Assembly (NCBI GenBank): GCA_025966175.1
Contig: JAOPVN010000020.1
Location: 1-14,752 of the forward strand
DNA length: 14,752 nt
Reading direction: 5' to 3'
Origin: Modestobacter sp.
Lineage (GTDB): Bacteria; Actinomycetota; Actinomycetes; Mycobacteriales; Geodermatophilaceae
Part shown: piece by piece, positions 1 to 6,389 of the stretch
Position numbering within the stretch: position 1 is the stretch's first letter
How the letters are laid out: each line of letters begins with the position of its first letter
Made by a program: the position numbers and the translations under genes
The notes under the pieces: model-generated
What the model was told of the DNA's origin: nothing
Database searches by the model: none
Seen by the model: only the letters and a program-made list of their open reading frames with translations

Positions 1-161
1 TGATCCTGCCCGGGCACCTGGTGCACGCCGTCCGGGCCGACCTGCTGCGCCGGCTGGACCGCCGGGGCGAGGCCGCCGAGGCCTACGCCGCAGCGATCGA
101 GCGGGTCGGCAACGGTGCCGAACGGGCCTTCCTGGAGCGCCGGCTCGACGAGGTCAGCTGA
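1..161 (+). CDS. C-terminal fragment of an RNA polymerase sigma factor with TPR-like tail (partial)
   Basis: Only the last 52 codons are inside the window, read from base 3 to the TGA at 159-161. The translation is helical and repeat-like: HAVRADLLRRLDRRGEA, then EAYAAAIERVGN, then ERAFLERRLDEVS. This ending is characteristic of the long ECF-type sigma factors that carry a C-terminal TPR-like extension (COG4941, ECF42-like). In that family the tail is thought to regulate or recruit the sigma factor, and the gene often sits beside a YCII/DGPF-domain protein, which would lie to the left of this window. The sigma domains 2 and 4 are not visible, so the call rests on the tail alone. Another TPR-repeat protein is possible. 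The gene converges on the transglutaminase-like gene, with a hairpin between them. Confidence 0.65.
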   Translation, partial: ILPGHLVHAVRADLLRRLDRRGEAAEAYAAAIERVGNGAERAFLERRLDEVS

Positions 162-162
162 C

Positions 163-214
163 GAAGGGCCCTCTTACTCGCAAGCTCGGGGCCGAGCCGC
201 TGAACGGGGCCTTC
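163..214. terminator. Bidirectional hairpin terminator between convergent genes, copy 1 of a 16-base repeat element
   Basis: An outer stem GAAGGGCCC (163-171) pairs with GGGGCCTTC (206-214), 8 of 9 bases. An inner stem GCTCG (184-188) pairs with CGAGC (193-197). The core CTCGCAAGCTCGGGGC (177-192) occurs again, exactly and in the opposite orientation, at 2801-2816. That copy also lies between convergent genes. There is no U tract, which is usual for actinobacterial terminators. It overlaps the stop codon of the minus-strand gene. Confidence 0.65.
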
Positions 215-998
215 AGGGCAGCGGGAACGGCTCGTCGTCGGGGGCGGGCAGGTCGCCGTCCACCGTGGCGGTGACGGTCATCAGCCCGAGCGTCGCCTGC
301 CCGCCGAACAGCGACAGGAACGCGGTGTCCGCGGCGTCCCGGCCGGAGCAGATCCGGACCAGCGAGGACGTGGGCGCCAGCCGGGTGGCGTCGACGGTCT
401 TCCAGACGCCGTCCACGTCGGCCTCGACGACCGCGTGGAAGTCCATCGGCGAGAGCCCCGGGGCGTAGACCGCGACCAGCCGGGCCGGCACCTCCAGCGC
501 CCGCAGCAGGGTGATGGTCAGGTGCGCGTAGTCCCGGCAGACGCCCTGCCCGAGCAGCAGGGTGTCGACGGCGGTGTCCACCGAGCGGCTGGAGCCGGAG
601 GTGTAGACCAGCCGCCGGCCGACCCAGGCGGCGACGGCGGCGACCAGTTCCGCGCGCGGCATCGACTCGTCGAACTCGGCGCTCGCGTAGCCCTCGAGCT
701 GGTCGGAGGGGCAGTAGCGGCTGGGCCGCAGGTACTCGGCCCACTCCGCGGCCGTCACCTGGCGCGGGCTGCCGGGAGAGTCGACGTGCGCGCTGTAGGC
801 GATCGTCGTCTGCCCGGCGGCCAACTGCAGCCGGTGCACCCGAGCGCCGGGCACGGCGATCTCCTCCGGCGTCACCGGCCGGCCGTCGGACAGCACGGTC
901 AGCTGCTCGCCGTCGGGCGCGGCCAGGGCGACCTGCAGCAGGGCGGTCGCCGGCGCGGGGGAGTTGACGGTGAGCGAGCAGGCGACGTCGGTGCGCAT
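213..998 (-). CDS. Transglutaminase-like cysteine protease domain protein
   Basis: This 261-residue protein belongs to the COG1305 transglutaminase/protease superfamily. The catalytic triad is visible: Cys154 in GVCRDYAHL, His188 in MDFHAVVEA and Asp203 in WKTVDATR. An N-terminal beta-rich segment of about 110 residues precedes the core, as in the family. No signal peptide is seen, so it is probably cytoplasmic; substrates are unknown for most members. I chose the ATG at 998 because AGGAGA lies 10 bases upstream and because the frame before it, back to 1061, would add 21 residues in an unlikely composition. The gene is divergent from the SGNH hydrolase and convergent with the sigma-factor fragment. 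The family call is secure. Whether it cuts peptides or cross-links proteins cannot be told from sequence. Confidence 0.88.
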   Translation of the reverse strand: MRTDVACSLTVNSPAPATALLQVALAAPDGEQLTVLSDGRPVTPEEIAVPGARVHRLQLAAGQTTIAYSAHVDSPGSPRQVTAAEWAEYLRPSRYCPSDQLEGYASAEFDESMPRAELVAAVAAWVGRRLVYTSGSSRSVDTAVDTLLLGQGVCRDYAHLTITLLRALEVPARLVAVYAPGLSPMDFHAVVEADVDGVWKTVDATRLAPTSSLVRICSGRDAADTAFLSLFGGQATLGLMTVTATVDGDLPAPDDEPFPLP

Positions 999-1158
999 GA
1001 TGGTCGAGTCTCCTGGCCCGGCGCCCTCCGCGACCACCCGTCGATCTGTGCGTTCGGCCACCTCCCCGGAGCCGGTGCGCTGCCTGCAGGTGGAGGCAGA
1101 GACGAGCCACCCGAGCCCGTCGTCGACCCGGCCCGGACGGCGTGGTGCAGTAGCGGGC

Positions 1159-1989
1159 GTGCAACCGGGCAGCGACCGTCGTACGTGGGGGCGCTACATC
1201 GCGCTGGGGGACTCCTTCACCGAGGGGCTGAGCGACCCCGCCCCGGGCACGCCCGACGTGTTCCGCGGCTGGGCCGACCGGCTGGCCGGGCACCTGGCGG
1301 CTGCCGCCCCCTCGGGGAGCATCGAGTACGCCAACCTGGCCATCCGCGGCCGGCTGCTGCCCCAGGTGCTGGCCGAGCAGGTGCCGGTCGCGCTGGCCGC
1401 CCAGCCGGACCTGGTGAGCCTGGTGGCCGGCGGCAACGACCTGCTGCGCCCCGGCGCCGACCCCGACCGGCTCGCCGCGGACCTCGAGTCCGCCGTCGTC
1501 TCCCTCCGGGAGGCGGGTGCGGACGTGCTGCTGGCCACCGGCGTCGACCCGCGGCAGACGCCGATCATCCGGCGCACCCGGGGCCGGGTCGCCGTCTTCA
1601 ACGCCCACCTCTGGTCCATCGCCGCCCGGCAGGGCGCGATCGTGCTGGACCAGTGGGGTGCGGCCTGGATCCAGGACGCCCGCATGTGGGACCCCGGCGA
1701 CCGGATCCACCTGACCGCGGAAGGGCACCGGCGCACGGCGCTCGCTGCGGCCGCCGCGCTCGGGGTGCCGGTCGCCGGGGACGACACCGACTGGCGCACC
1801 CCGCTGGAGCCGGCGCCACCGCGGCCGGCCCGGGAGGTCGTGGCGCAGGAGCTGGCCTGGGTGCGGGGCTTCGTCGTGCCGTGGATCGGCCGCCGGATCC
1901 GCGGTGAGTCCTCGGGCGACGGGCGGGCCGCCAAGCGGCCGCAGCCGGAGCGATTGGACGCGATCCTGTCGCCCGTGACCGATTTGTGA
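1159..1989 (+). CDS. SGNH/GDSL-family hydrolase (esterase or lipase type)
   Basis: The protein shows the SGNH blocks in order: YIALGDSFTEGL with the nucleophile Ser near residue 19, a Gly-bearing loop NLAIRGR, GGNDLLRP with the oxyanion Asn, and DRIHLTAEGH with the catalytic Asp and His. Members of this fold hydrolyse esters, lipids or acetylated sugars; the substrate here is unknown. There is no signal peptide. A C-terminal basic extension of about 60 residues (VRGFVVPWIGRRIRG and onward) follows the domain. The start is uncertain. The same frame stays open back to 964, but that would overlap the divergent gene's start, and the codons before 1159 are atypical. GTG at 1159 places block I about 14 residues in, as is usual. 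GTG codons at 1075 and 1090 are alternatives. No strong ribosome binding site is visible. Confidence 0.85.
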   Translation: MQPGSDRRTWGRYIALGDSFTEGLSDPAPGTPDVFRGWADRLAGHLAAAAPSGSIEYANLAIRGRLLPQVLAEQVPVALAAQPDLVSLVAGGNDLLRPGADPDRLAADLESAVVSLREAGADVLLATGVDPRQTPIIRRTRGRVAVFNAHLWSIAARQGAIVLDQWGAAWIQDARMWDPGDRIHLTAEGHRRTALAAAAALGVPVAGDDTDWRTPLEPAPPRPAREVVAQELAWVRGFVVPWIGRRIRGESSGDGRAAKRPQPERLDAILSPVTDL

Positions 1990-2066
1990 CCCAGGAACCC
2001 ATCCGGATCGGGCTCAGCCCCCGAATCCCTGTCGTTGCGTCACCCGCTCAACGACTGGGAGTAGTC

Positions 2067-2762
2067 ATGTTCAGCAAGAGCGCCACTCGTAAGACCTTCG
2101 TCGCCGCCGCCGCGCTGAGTGCCGTCGTCGGCCTCTCCGCCTGCAGCTCCAACGGCACCGACACCGCGCAGGCCGCCGACACCAGCTCCAGCAGCACGGT
2201 GTCCGTGCCGAAGCCCGCGGCCGTGGTCCCCGCCGTCCCCGGCGGGACCACCGCCGTCGCCCTGGACGCCGGGTTCACCGACGCCCTCACCCAGCTCGGC
2301 CTGACCCCGGGCACCGTGGGCGGAGCGACGCTGGACGGCGCGACCGGCACGGTCACCTTCCCGATCACCGGTGGCACCGTCACCCTCTACGACCGTGAGA
2401 CCGGCTACCGCCCGTGGGTCCAGGGCGTGCTGTTCCACGAGGGCAGCGGGCTGAGCCTCACCGCCGGCGGCACCACCGTCGAGCTGACCGACTTCACGGT
2501 CGACCCGGGCAAGCCGGCCCGGCTCTTCGGCAACGTCTCGGTCAACGGCGTGCTCGCCGCCCCCAGCGCTCCGCTGTTCAACCTCGACGGCAGCACCCTG
2601 AAGGCGCCGACGATGAACGCCGACGGTTCCGCTGTGCTCCAGGGCACCACGGTCAAGCTCGCCCCCGAGGCCGCTGCGCTGCTGAACAACACGTTCACCA
2701 CCAACGCCCTGGCCGGTGGCCTCGTCATCGGCGTCGCGACGATCACGGTCGAGACCAAGTAA
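2067..2762 (+). CDS. Secreted lipoprotein of unknown function
   Basis: This 231-residue protein starts with a basic n-region (MFSKSATRK) and a hydrophobic stretch, followed by a lipobox LSAC with the lipidated Cys at residue 26. A Ser/Thr/Ala-rich linker follows, to about residue 60. It should be exported by Sec, lipidated, and held on the outer face of the membrane. The mature part is rich in Gly, Thr and Val and predicted to be beta-sheet, with a segment of the form GLSLTAGGTTVELTDFTVD. Similar segments occur in many exported actinobacterial proteins; a distant relation to HtaA-like haem-uptake domains is possible but unproven. A GGGAG sequence about 5 bases before the ATG acts as ribosome binding site. 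It stands alone, 77 bases after the SGNH gene, and ends at a strong compound hairpin. Confidence 0.8.
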   Translation: MFSKSATRKTFVAAAALSAVVGLSACSSNGTDTAQAADTSSSSTVSVPKPAAVVPAVPGGTTAVALDAGFTDALTQLGLTPGTVGGATLDGATGTVTFPITGGTVTLYDRETGYRPWVQGVLFHEGSGLSLTAGGTTVELTDFTVDPGKPARLFGNVSVNGVLAAPSAPLFNLDGSTLKAPTMNADGSAVLQGTTVKLAPEAAALLNNTFTTNALAGGLVIGVATITVETK

Positions 2763-2768
2763 GAGCCG

Positions 2769-2837
2769 AGGACCCCGCCTCCGGCCCCGTCCAGGGCACC
2801 GCCCCGAGCTTGCGAGGGGCGGGGAGGACGGGGTCCT
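2769..2837. terminator. Bidirectional compound hairpin terminator, copy 2 of the 16-base repeat element
   Basis: Three perfect pairings are visible. AGGACCCCG (2769-2777) pairs with CGGGGTCCT (2829-2837), CCCCGTCC (2785-2792) with GGACGGGG (2826-2833), and CCGCCCC (2799-2805) with GGGGCGG (2816-2822). The first two share bases and so compete. The core 2801-2816 is the exact reverse complement of 177-192. It lies between the lipoprotein and the c-di-GMP gene, which converge here. Confidence 0.8.
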
Positions 2838-2840
2838 TCG

Positions 2841-5267
2841 TCAGCCCCGGTCGCTGACCTCGGGCAGGTCGCCGGTGTCGGCCTGACCGAGCCGGTGCTG
2901 GAAGGACTCCAGCCACGGGCGCAGCCCGGACAGGTCGGTCGGGTCGGCGGCCAGCGAGCGCAGGTCACCGAACTCCGCGGACCCGCGGGATTCCGGCACA
3001 CCCGAGCTCTCGGGCGCCCCGTTCGCCGCCAGCAGCGCGCGCAGCTCCAGGAAGGCGGTCGAGGGCCGGAAGACGCCGGGATCGAAACCGGGGCCCGGCT
3101 CACCGGCGTCCGACACGACCTCGGCGGGCGACGGGGCAGTGAACGCCTCCTCGTCGGCCGGCTCGAGGAAGTCGCTGGGTGAGACCACGGACTCGGGCAG
3201 CTCCACGGACCCGGGCAGCTCCGCGGACCCGACCGGTCCGGCGACCGCGTCGTCCTGCGGCACCTCGAACACGGTGGTCTCGGGCAGGGTGAAGGAGTCC
3301 AGCTGCGGGACGGCGGCCGAGCGGAGCCGCGGGCCGGTGTCGGCCTCGGGGCCCCACTCGTCCTCGGTCGGGTCGTCCCGCTCGCCCACCGCGGCGCCGG
3401 CACTCTCCGTCGTTCCGGCGGTGGACGCGACCGGGCCGGCCACCGGCGGCAGGGCGGGCAGCGCCGGCGGGTCGATGAGAGCGTCCAGGTCGGTGGGGGT
3501 GACCAGCTCCTTCAGCTCGCGGGCCGGCAGTGGGGCCGGCCGTCCGAAGGCGTAGCCCTGGGCCATCGCGCAGCCGTGCTCGCGCAGCCACCGGGCCTGC
3601 TCGCCGTCCTCGATCCCCTCGGCGATCACCTGCAGCCCCATGCCCTGCCCGAGCTGCAGCAGGCCCTGGACCAGCGCGGCAGTGGCCGGCTCGGCGACCA
3701 CGTCGGCCACGAACGACCGGTCGATCTTCAGGGTGTGGATCGGCAGCCGGTGCAGTGCGGTGATCGCGGAGTAGCCGGTGCCGAAGTCGTCCAGGGCCAG
3801 CGTCACGCCGGTCTCGGTGACGGTGTCGACGGCGTGCAGCGTGGCGTCGGCGGCGAACAGCGCGGTCGACTCGGTGATCTCCAGCTCGAGCCGTTCCGGG
3901 GCCAGGCCGGACTCGGCCAGCGCCTCGGCGACCAGCTCGCTGAAGCCGGGCTCGGCGAGGTGCCGGGCGGAGATGTTGACGTGCACACGCAGGTGGGCGT
4001 CCCACCCGGCGGCATCCCAGCAGGCCTGGTGCAGCACCCAGGCGCCCAGCCGGGAGGTCAGCCGGTTGTCCTCGGCCGCGGCCAGGAACTCGCCGGGCGG
4101 CAGCAGCCCGCGGGTCGGGTGCTGCCAGCGGATGAGCGCCTCGTAGCCGAGCAGGTGCTCGTCGGAGAGGGCCACGATCGGTTGATAGAACAGCCGCAGC
4201 TCACCGGCCTCCAGCGCGTGCCGCAGGTCGGTCTCCAGCTGCAGCTGGTCCACGTAGCCCTCGCCGAGGGCCTCGTCGTGCACCTCGACGCGACCCCGGC
4301 CGCCGCTGGCCTTCGCCCGGGCGAGCGCGCTGTGCGCCTGGCGCAGCAGGGCCTCGGGGGCCAGGTCGGAGCCGAGCGTCATGCCGACGCTGGCCGACAG
4401 CGTGATCTCCCGGTCGTGCACGTGGAAGGGCTCGTCCAGGACGCTGAGCAGGCGGTCGGCCAGGTTGTGCAGGCCATCGACGTCCTCGACCTCGTCGGCC
4501 AGCACGAGGAACTCGTCGGCGCCGAAGCGGACCGCGGTGTCCTCGACCCGGGTGCTCCACCGCAGTCGGTCGGCGACCTGGCACAGCAGCTGGTCGCCGC
4601 CCTCGTGGCCGAGGGAGTCGTTGACCGCGGTGAACCGGTCCAGGTCCAGGTGCAGCAGGCCGACGGAGGTGCCGCGGCGGCGGGAGGCGGCCAGCGCGTG
4701 CTGCAGCCGCTCGGTCAGGGCGCGGCGGTTGGGCAGCCCGGTCAGCGGGTCGGTGAAGGCGCGGCGGACGAGGTCCTCCTCGGCCCGCCGGCGGTCGGTG
4801 ACGTCGACCATGGTGAGCACCGCGAACTGGGGTTCGCCGCTGGTGCGGTGGATGAGCTCCTGGGACTGGAGCACCCAGATGCTCTCGCCGTCCGCGCGCC
4901 GCAGTCGGCGCTCCCCGACGACCTGCAGCTGCGGGTCGAGCAGCGGCGTGCCCGGCACGTGCTCGGTGGCGCGGTCCTCCAGCGGGACGTCGTCCGGGTG
5001 GGTCAGCAGGTCCAGGTGGCGGCCGACCAGCTCGCCGGAGGTACGGGCGGTCAGCTCGCACAGCGCCGGGTTCACCACGAGCATCCGGCCGTTCGGGTCG
5101 ACGACGGCCTTGGCGATGGGCGCGGAGAGGAACAGGGCGCGGAACAGCTGCCCTCGGTCGGCGAGCAGCACGTCGGCTGCACGCAGCCGCTGCCCGGCGG
5201 AGCCGGTGGGCCCGAGGGCGCCCGACGACTCGGGAGCAGAGGTGGTCACCGGAACAGGGTGGCTCAT
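2841..5267 (-). CDS. PAS-GGDEF-EAL cyclic-di-GMP signalling protein with long acidic tail
   Basis: This 808-residue cytoplasmic protein has no membrane segment. A PAS domain (about 40-160, ending in VTDRRRAEEDL) is followed by GGDEF (about 168-330) and EAL (about 345-585). GGDEF makes c-di-GMP from two GTP and EAL cleaves it to pGpG. The GGDEF signature is GADEF (249-253), with the second Gly replaced by Ala, while an inhibitory I-site RVED (240-243) sits exactly five residues before it. The EAL side looks complete: EAL at 376-378, NIS at 431, ELEITES, DDFGTGYS at 493-500, KIDRSF, and EGIE with Glu550. A phosphodiesterase with a regulatory GGDEF is therefore likely (inference). Residues from about 600 to 808 form an acidic, Pro/Ser-rich tail, probably disordered, with short repeats of the form GSxELP. 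No good ribosome binding site precedes the ATG. The STAS gene lies 78 bases upstream in the same direction. Confidence 0.93.
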   Translation of the reverse strand: MSHPVPVTTSAPESSGALGPTGSAGQRLRAADVLLADRGQLFRALFLSAPIAKAVVDPNGRMLVVNPALCELTARTSGELVGRHLDLLTHPDDVPLEDRATEHVPGTPLLDPQLQVVGERRLRRADGESIWVLQSQELIHRTSGEPQFAVLTMVDVTDRRRAEEDLVRRAFTDPLTGLPNRRALTERLQHALAASRRRGTSVGLLHLDLDRFTAVNDSLGHEGGDQLLCQVADRLRWSTRVEDTAVRFGADEFLVLADEVEDVDGLHNLADRLLSVLDEPFHVHDREITLSASVGMTLGSDLAPEALLRQAHSALARAKASGGRGRVEVHDEALGEGYVDQLQLETDLRHALEAGELRLFYQPIVALSDEHLLGYEALIRWQHPTRGLLPPGEFLAAAEDNRLTSRLGAWVLHQACWDAAGWDAHLRVHVNISARHLAEPGFSELVAEALAESGLAPERLELEITESTALFAADATLHAVDTVTETGVTLALDDFGTGYSAITALHRLPIHTLKIDRSFVADVVAEPATAALVQGLLQLGQGMGLQVIAEGIEDGEQARWLREHGCAMAQGYAFGRPAPLPARELKELVTPTDLDALIDPPALPALPPVAGPVASTAGTTESAGAAVGERDDPTEDEWGPEADTGPRLRSAAVPQLDSFTLPETTVFEVPQDDAVAGPVGSAELPGSVELPESVVSPSDFLEPADEEAFTAPSPAEVVSDAGEPGPGFDPGVFRPSTAFLELRALLAANGAPESSGVPESRGSAEFGDLRSLAADPTDLSGLRPWLESFQHRLGQADTGDLPEVSDRG

Positions 5268-5299
5268 CCGGAGGCGTGAGCCTGGGAACCTGACCAGTG

Positions 5300-5309
5300 G
5301 ACACGTGTT
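5300..5309. promoter_or_regulatory. Palindrome ACACGTGT in the STAS to c-di-GMP gene gap
   Basis: The 78-base gap holds a perfect 8-base palindrome (5301-5308), inside the longer sequence CGAACACGTGTCC on the minus strand. It could be a regulator site ahead of the c-di-GMP gene. An 8-base palindrome can occur by chance, and no promoter is obvious nearby. Confidence 0.2.
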
Positions 5310-5345
5310 CGTGCCGTCACAGTCAGTAACGGATCGTCCCTCCGG

Positions 5346-5753
5346 TCACGCAGTTCCTGTTGCGCCACACCGGACGTGCCGGGGCCATGCGGGCGCGGTG
5401 CCCGCACGCCGGGATCCGGGGGGTGGGAACACCCGGTCGCGGCCGAGCAGCTGGACCAGGCGATCGACCGAGCGGCTGGTCCGGACCAGCTGGAGGCTCC
5501 GGCCGTGCTCTGCTGCCAGCGCGTGGGCGTCGCTCAGTGCCCGTAGGCCTTCGGCGTCGCAGAACGTGACGTCACCTGCGTCCAGCCGCCAGCGCCGGCT
5601 CGGCCGCGCGGTGAGCATCACCATGGCGTCGACCAGGTGGTGGGCGGACTGGCGGTCGAGGTCGCCGGTCACCCGCACCCGGGCGCGGGGAAGGTCGACG
5701 GAGACGGCGAGTGACTGGGTCGGCGAGGGGATCGAGCGGGACGGGGCGACCAC
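5346..5753 (-). CDS. STAS-domain protein (anti-sigma factor antagonist-like)
   Basis: From GTG at 5753 this is a 135-residue protein. A single STAS domain runs from SLAVSVDLPRARVRVTGDLD through VTFCDAEGLRAL to SRSVDRLVQLLG. STAS proteins bind anti-sigma kinases or form signalling complexes, and many are switched by phosphorylation of a Ser in the motif DSSG. Here that motif is DAEG, with no Ser. The frame is open back to an ATG at 5903, but those 50 codons include TTA, CGA, AGG, AGA, GGT and AGT, unlike genes here. GGGAG lies just before the GTG at 5753, so I chose that start. The C-terminal 20 residues are basic and outside the domain. No partner kinase (RsbW-like) is in the window. The c-di-GMP gene follows after 78 bases and could be co-transcribed. 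Confidence 0.85.
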   Translation of the reverse strand: MVAPSRSIPSPTQSLAVSVDLPRARVRVTGDLDRQSAHHLVDAMVMLTARPSRRWRLDAGDVTFCDAEGLRALSDAHALAAEHGRSLQLVRTSRSVDRLVQLLGRDRVFPPPGSRRAGTAPAWPRHVRCGATGTA

Positions 5754-5931
5754 GGTTCTCCCGGTGGCGTCATGCCTTCCCGGTGAGGTGCTCGGCTCAC
5801 ACCTGCGGGTCGGCGAGGGCGAGCCGGTGTTTCGACTCGCGAGCGACCGTAAAGGCCCGGCCGCGGGCTGCGCCACGACGGATCGCGGCTGATGACGACC
5901 CACCGTGCGGGCGTTCGCTCGGCGGAACCGG

Positions 5932-6234
5932 TCAGCTGCTGACCGTGACGCCGGGGGAGAAGGCGACGTAGCCGGCGAAGTCCGTGCCGACCCGCCTCAC
6001 GGCCGAGGGCTTGAGATCCGGGTAGCTCCAGGCGCCGTCCTTGCGGGTGCCGCCCGGGGTCACGACGTCCCAGTACTGCGCGGCACCCTTCCAGGGGCAG
6101 GTGTAGGGCGTCGGGCTCTCGCTGAGCGCGCCGGGGGTGATCGCCGAGGGCGGGAAGTACCAGTTGCCCTCGATCCGGACGAGCTCCTCCTCGGAGGCCT
6201 CGGCGATGACGGCGTCGTCGACGGTGGCGCGCAT
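5932..6234 (-). CDS. DUF427 domain protein
   Basis: This 100-residue protein is of the DUF427 family (COG2343), which is common in actinobacteria, cyanobacteria and fungi and has no firmly established function. Family marks are RIEGNWYFPP near residue 20, the central TPYTCPWKGAAQYWDV block, and the end block WSYPDLKPSA followed by GYVAFSPGVTV. It is full length for the family. The start at 6234 is supported by AAGGAGC about 5 bases upstream. The frame is open back to 6297, but that part covers a strong palindrome (6268-6289) and is probably the leader. It heads a run of three same-direction genes (DUF427, STAS, PAS-GGDEF-EAL), with a gap of 178 bases before the STAS gene. It is divergent from the LLM oxidoreductase. 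Confidence 0.88.
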   Translation of the reverse strand: MRATVDDAVIAEASEEELVRIEGNWYFPPSAITPGALSESPTPYTCPWKGAAQYWDVVTPGGTRKDGAWSYPDLKPSAVRRVGTDFAGYVAFSPGVTVSS

Positions 6235-6250
6235 GGGTGCTCCTTCGGTC

Positions 6251-6289
6251 GCTGTGTCCCGTGACGGGGCTGTGTCCGGTGACACAGCC
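6251..6289. promoter_or_regulatory. Perfect 9-bp inverted repeat with an upstream half copy, in the divergent DUF427/oxidoreductase region
   Basis: GGCTGTGTC (6268-6276) and GACACAGCC (6281-6289) are perfect inverse copies around the 4-base centre CGGT. A partial direct copy, GCTGTGTCCCGTGAC, begins at 6251. The pair lies between the start of the DUF427 gene (6234, minus) and that of the oxidoreductase (6390, plus). It could be an operator for a dimeric regulator with a second weaker site, or a hairpin in the DUF427 leader RNA. The regulator is unknown. Confidence 0.5.
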
Positions 6290-6389
6290 GCCAACACCGT
6301 GGTCGCCCGGTCTCATCCCGTCGGGGGTCCACGGGAACAAGCGCGGACCACTCGGACGCTCGGGCAGGGGAGACGACGAGAGGTGAGGT

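Noticed and set aside
154..1728. Open frame of 524 codons on the minus strand, covering the transglutaminase and SGNH genes
   Set aside because: It is out of phase with two recognisable genes, is Arg/Gly/Pro-rich with no family resemblance, and is expected by chance in very GC-rich DNA.
2405..3403. Open frame of 332 codons on the minus strand, across the end of the c-di-GMP gene and the lipoprotein gene
   Set aside because: It is out of frame with both real genes and crosses the terminator. Ser/Pro/Arg composition is typical of shadow frames.
3576..5279. Open frame of 567 codons on the plus strand, opposite the PAS-GGDEF-EAL gene
   Set aside because: It is antisense to a gene with clear catalytic motifs. 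Its product is low-complexity Gly/Gln/Val-rich sequence, with no start signal or domain.
5754..5903. N-terminal extension of the STAS gene up to ATG 5903
   Set aside because: Its 50 codons include TTA, CGA, AGG, AGA and AGT, unlike the rest of the gene. GTG at 5753 has a good ribosome binding site and fits the domain boundary.
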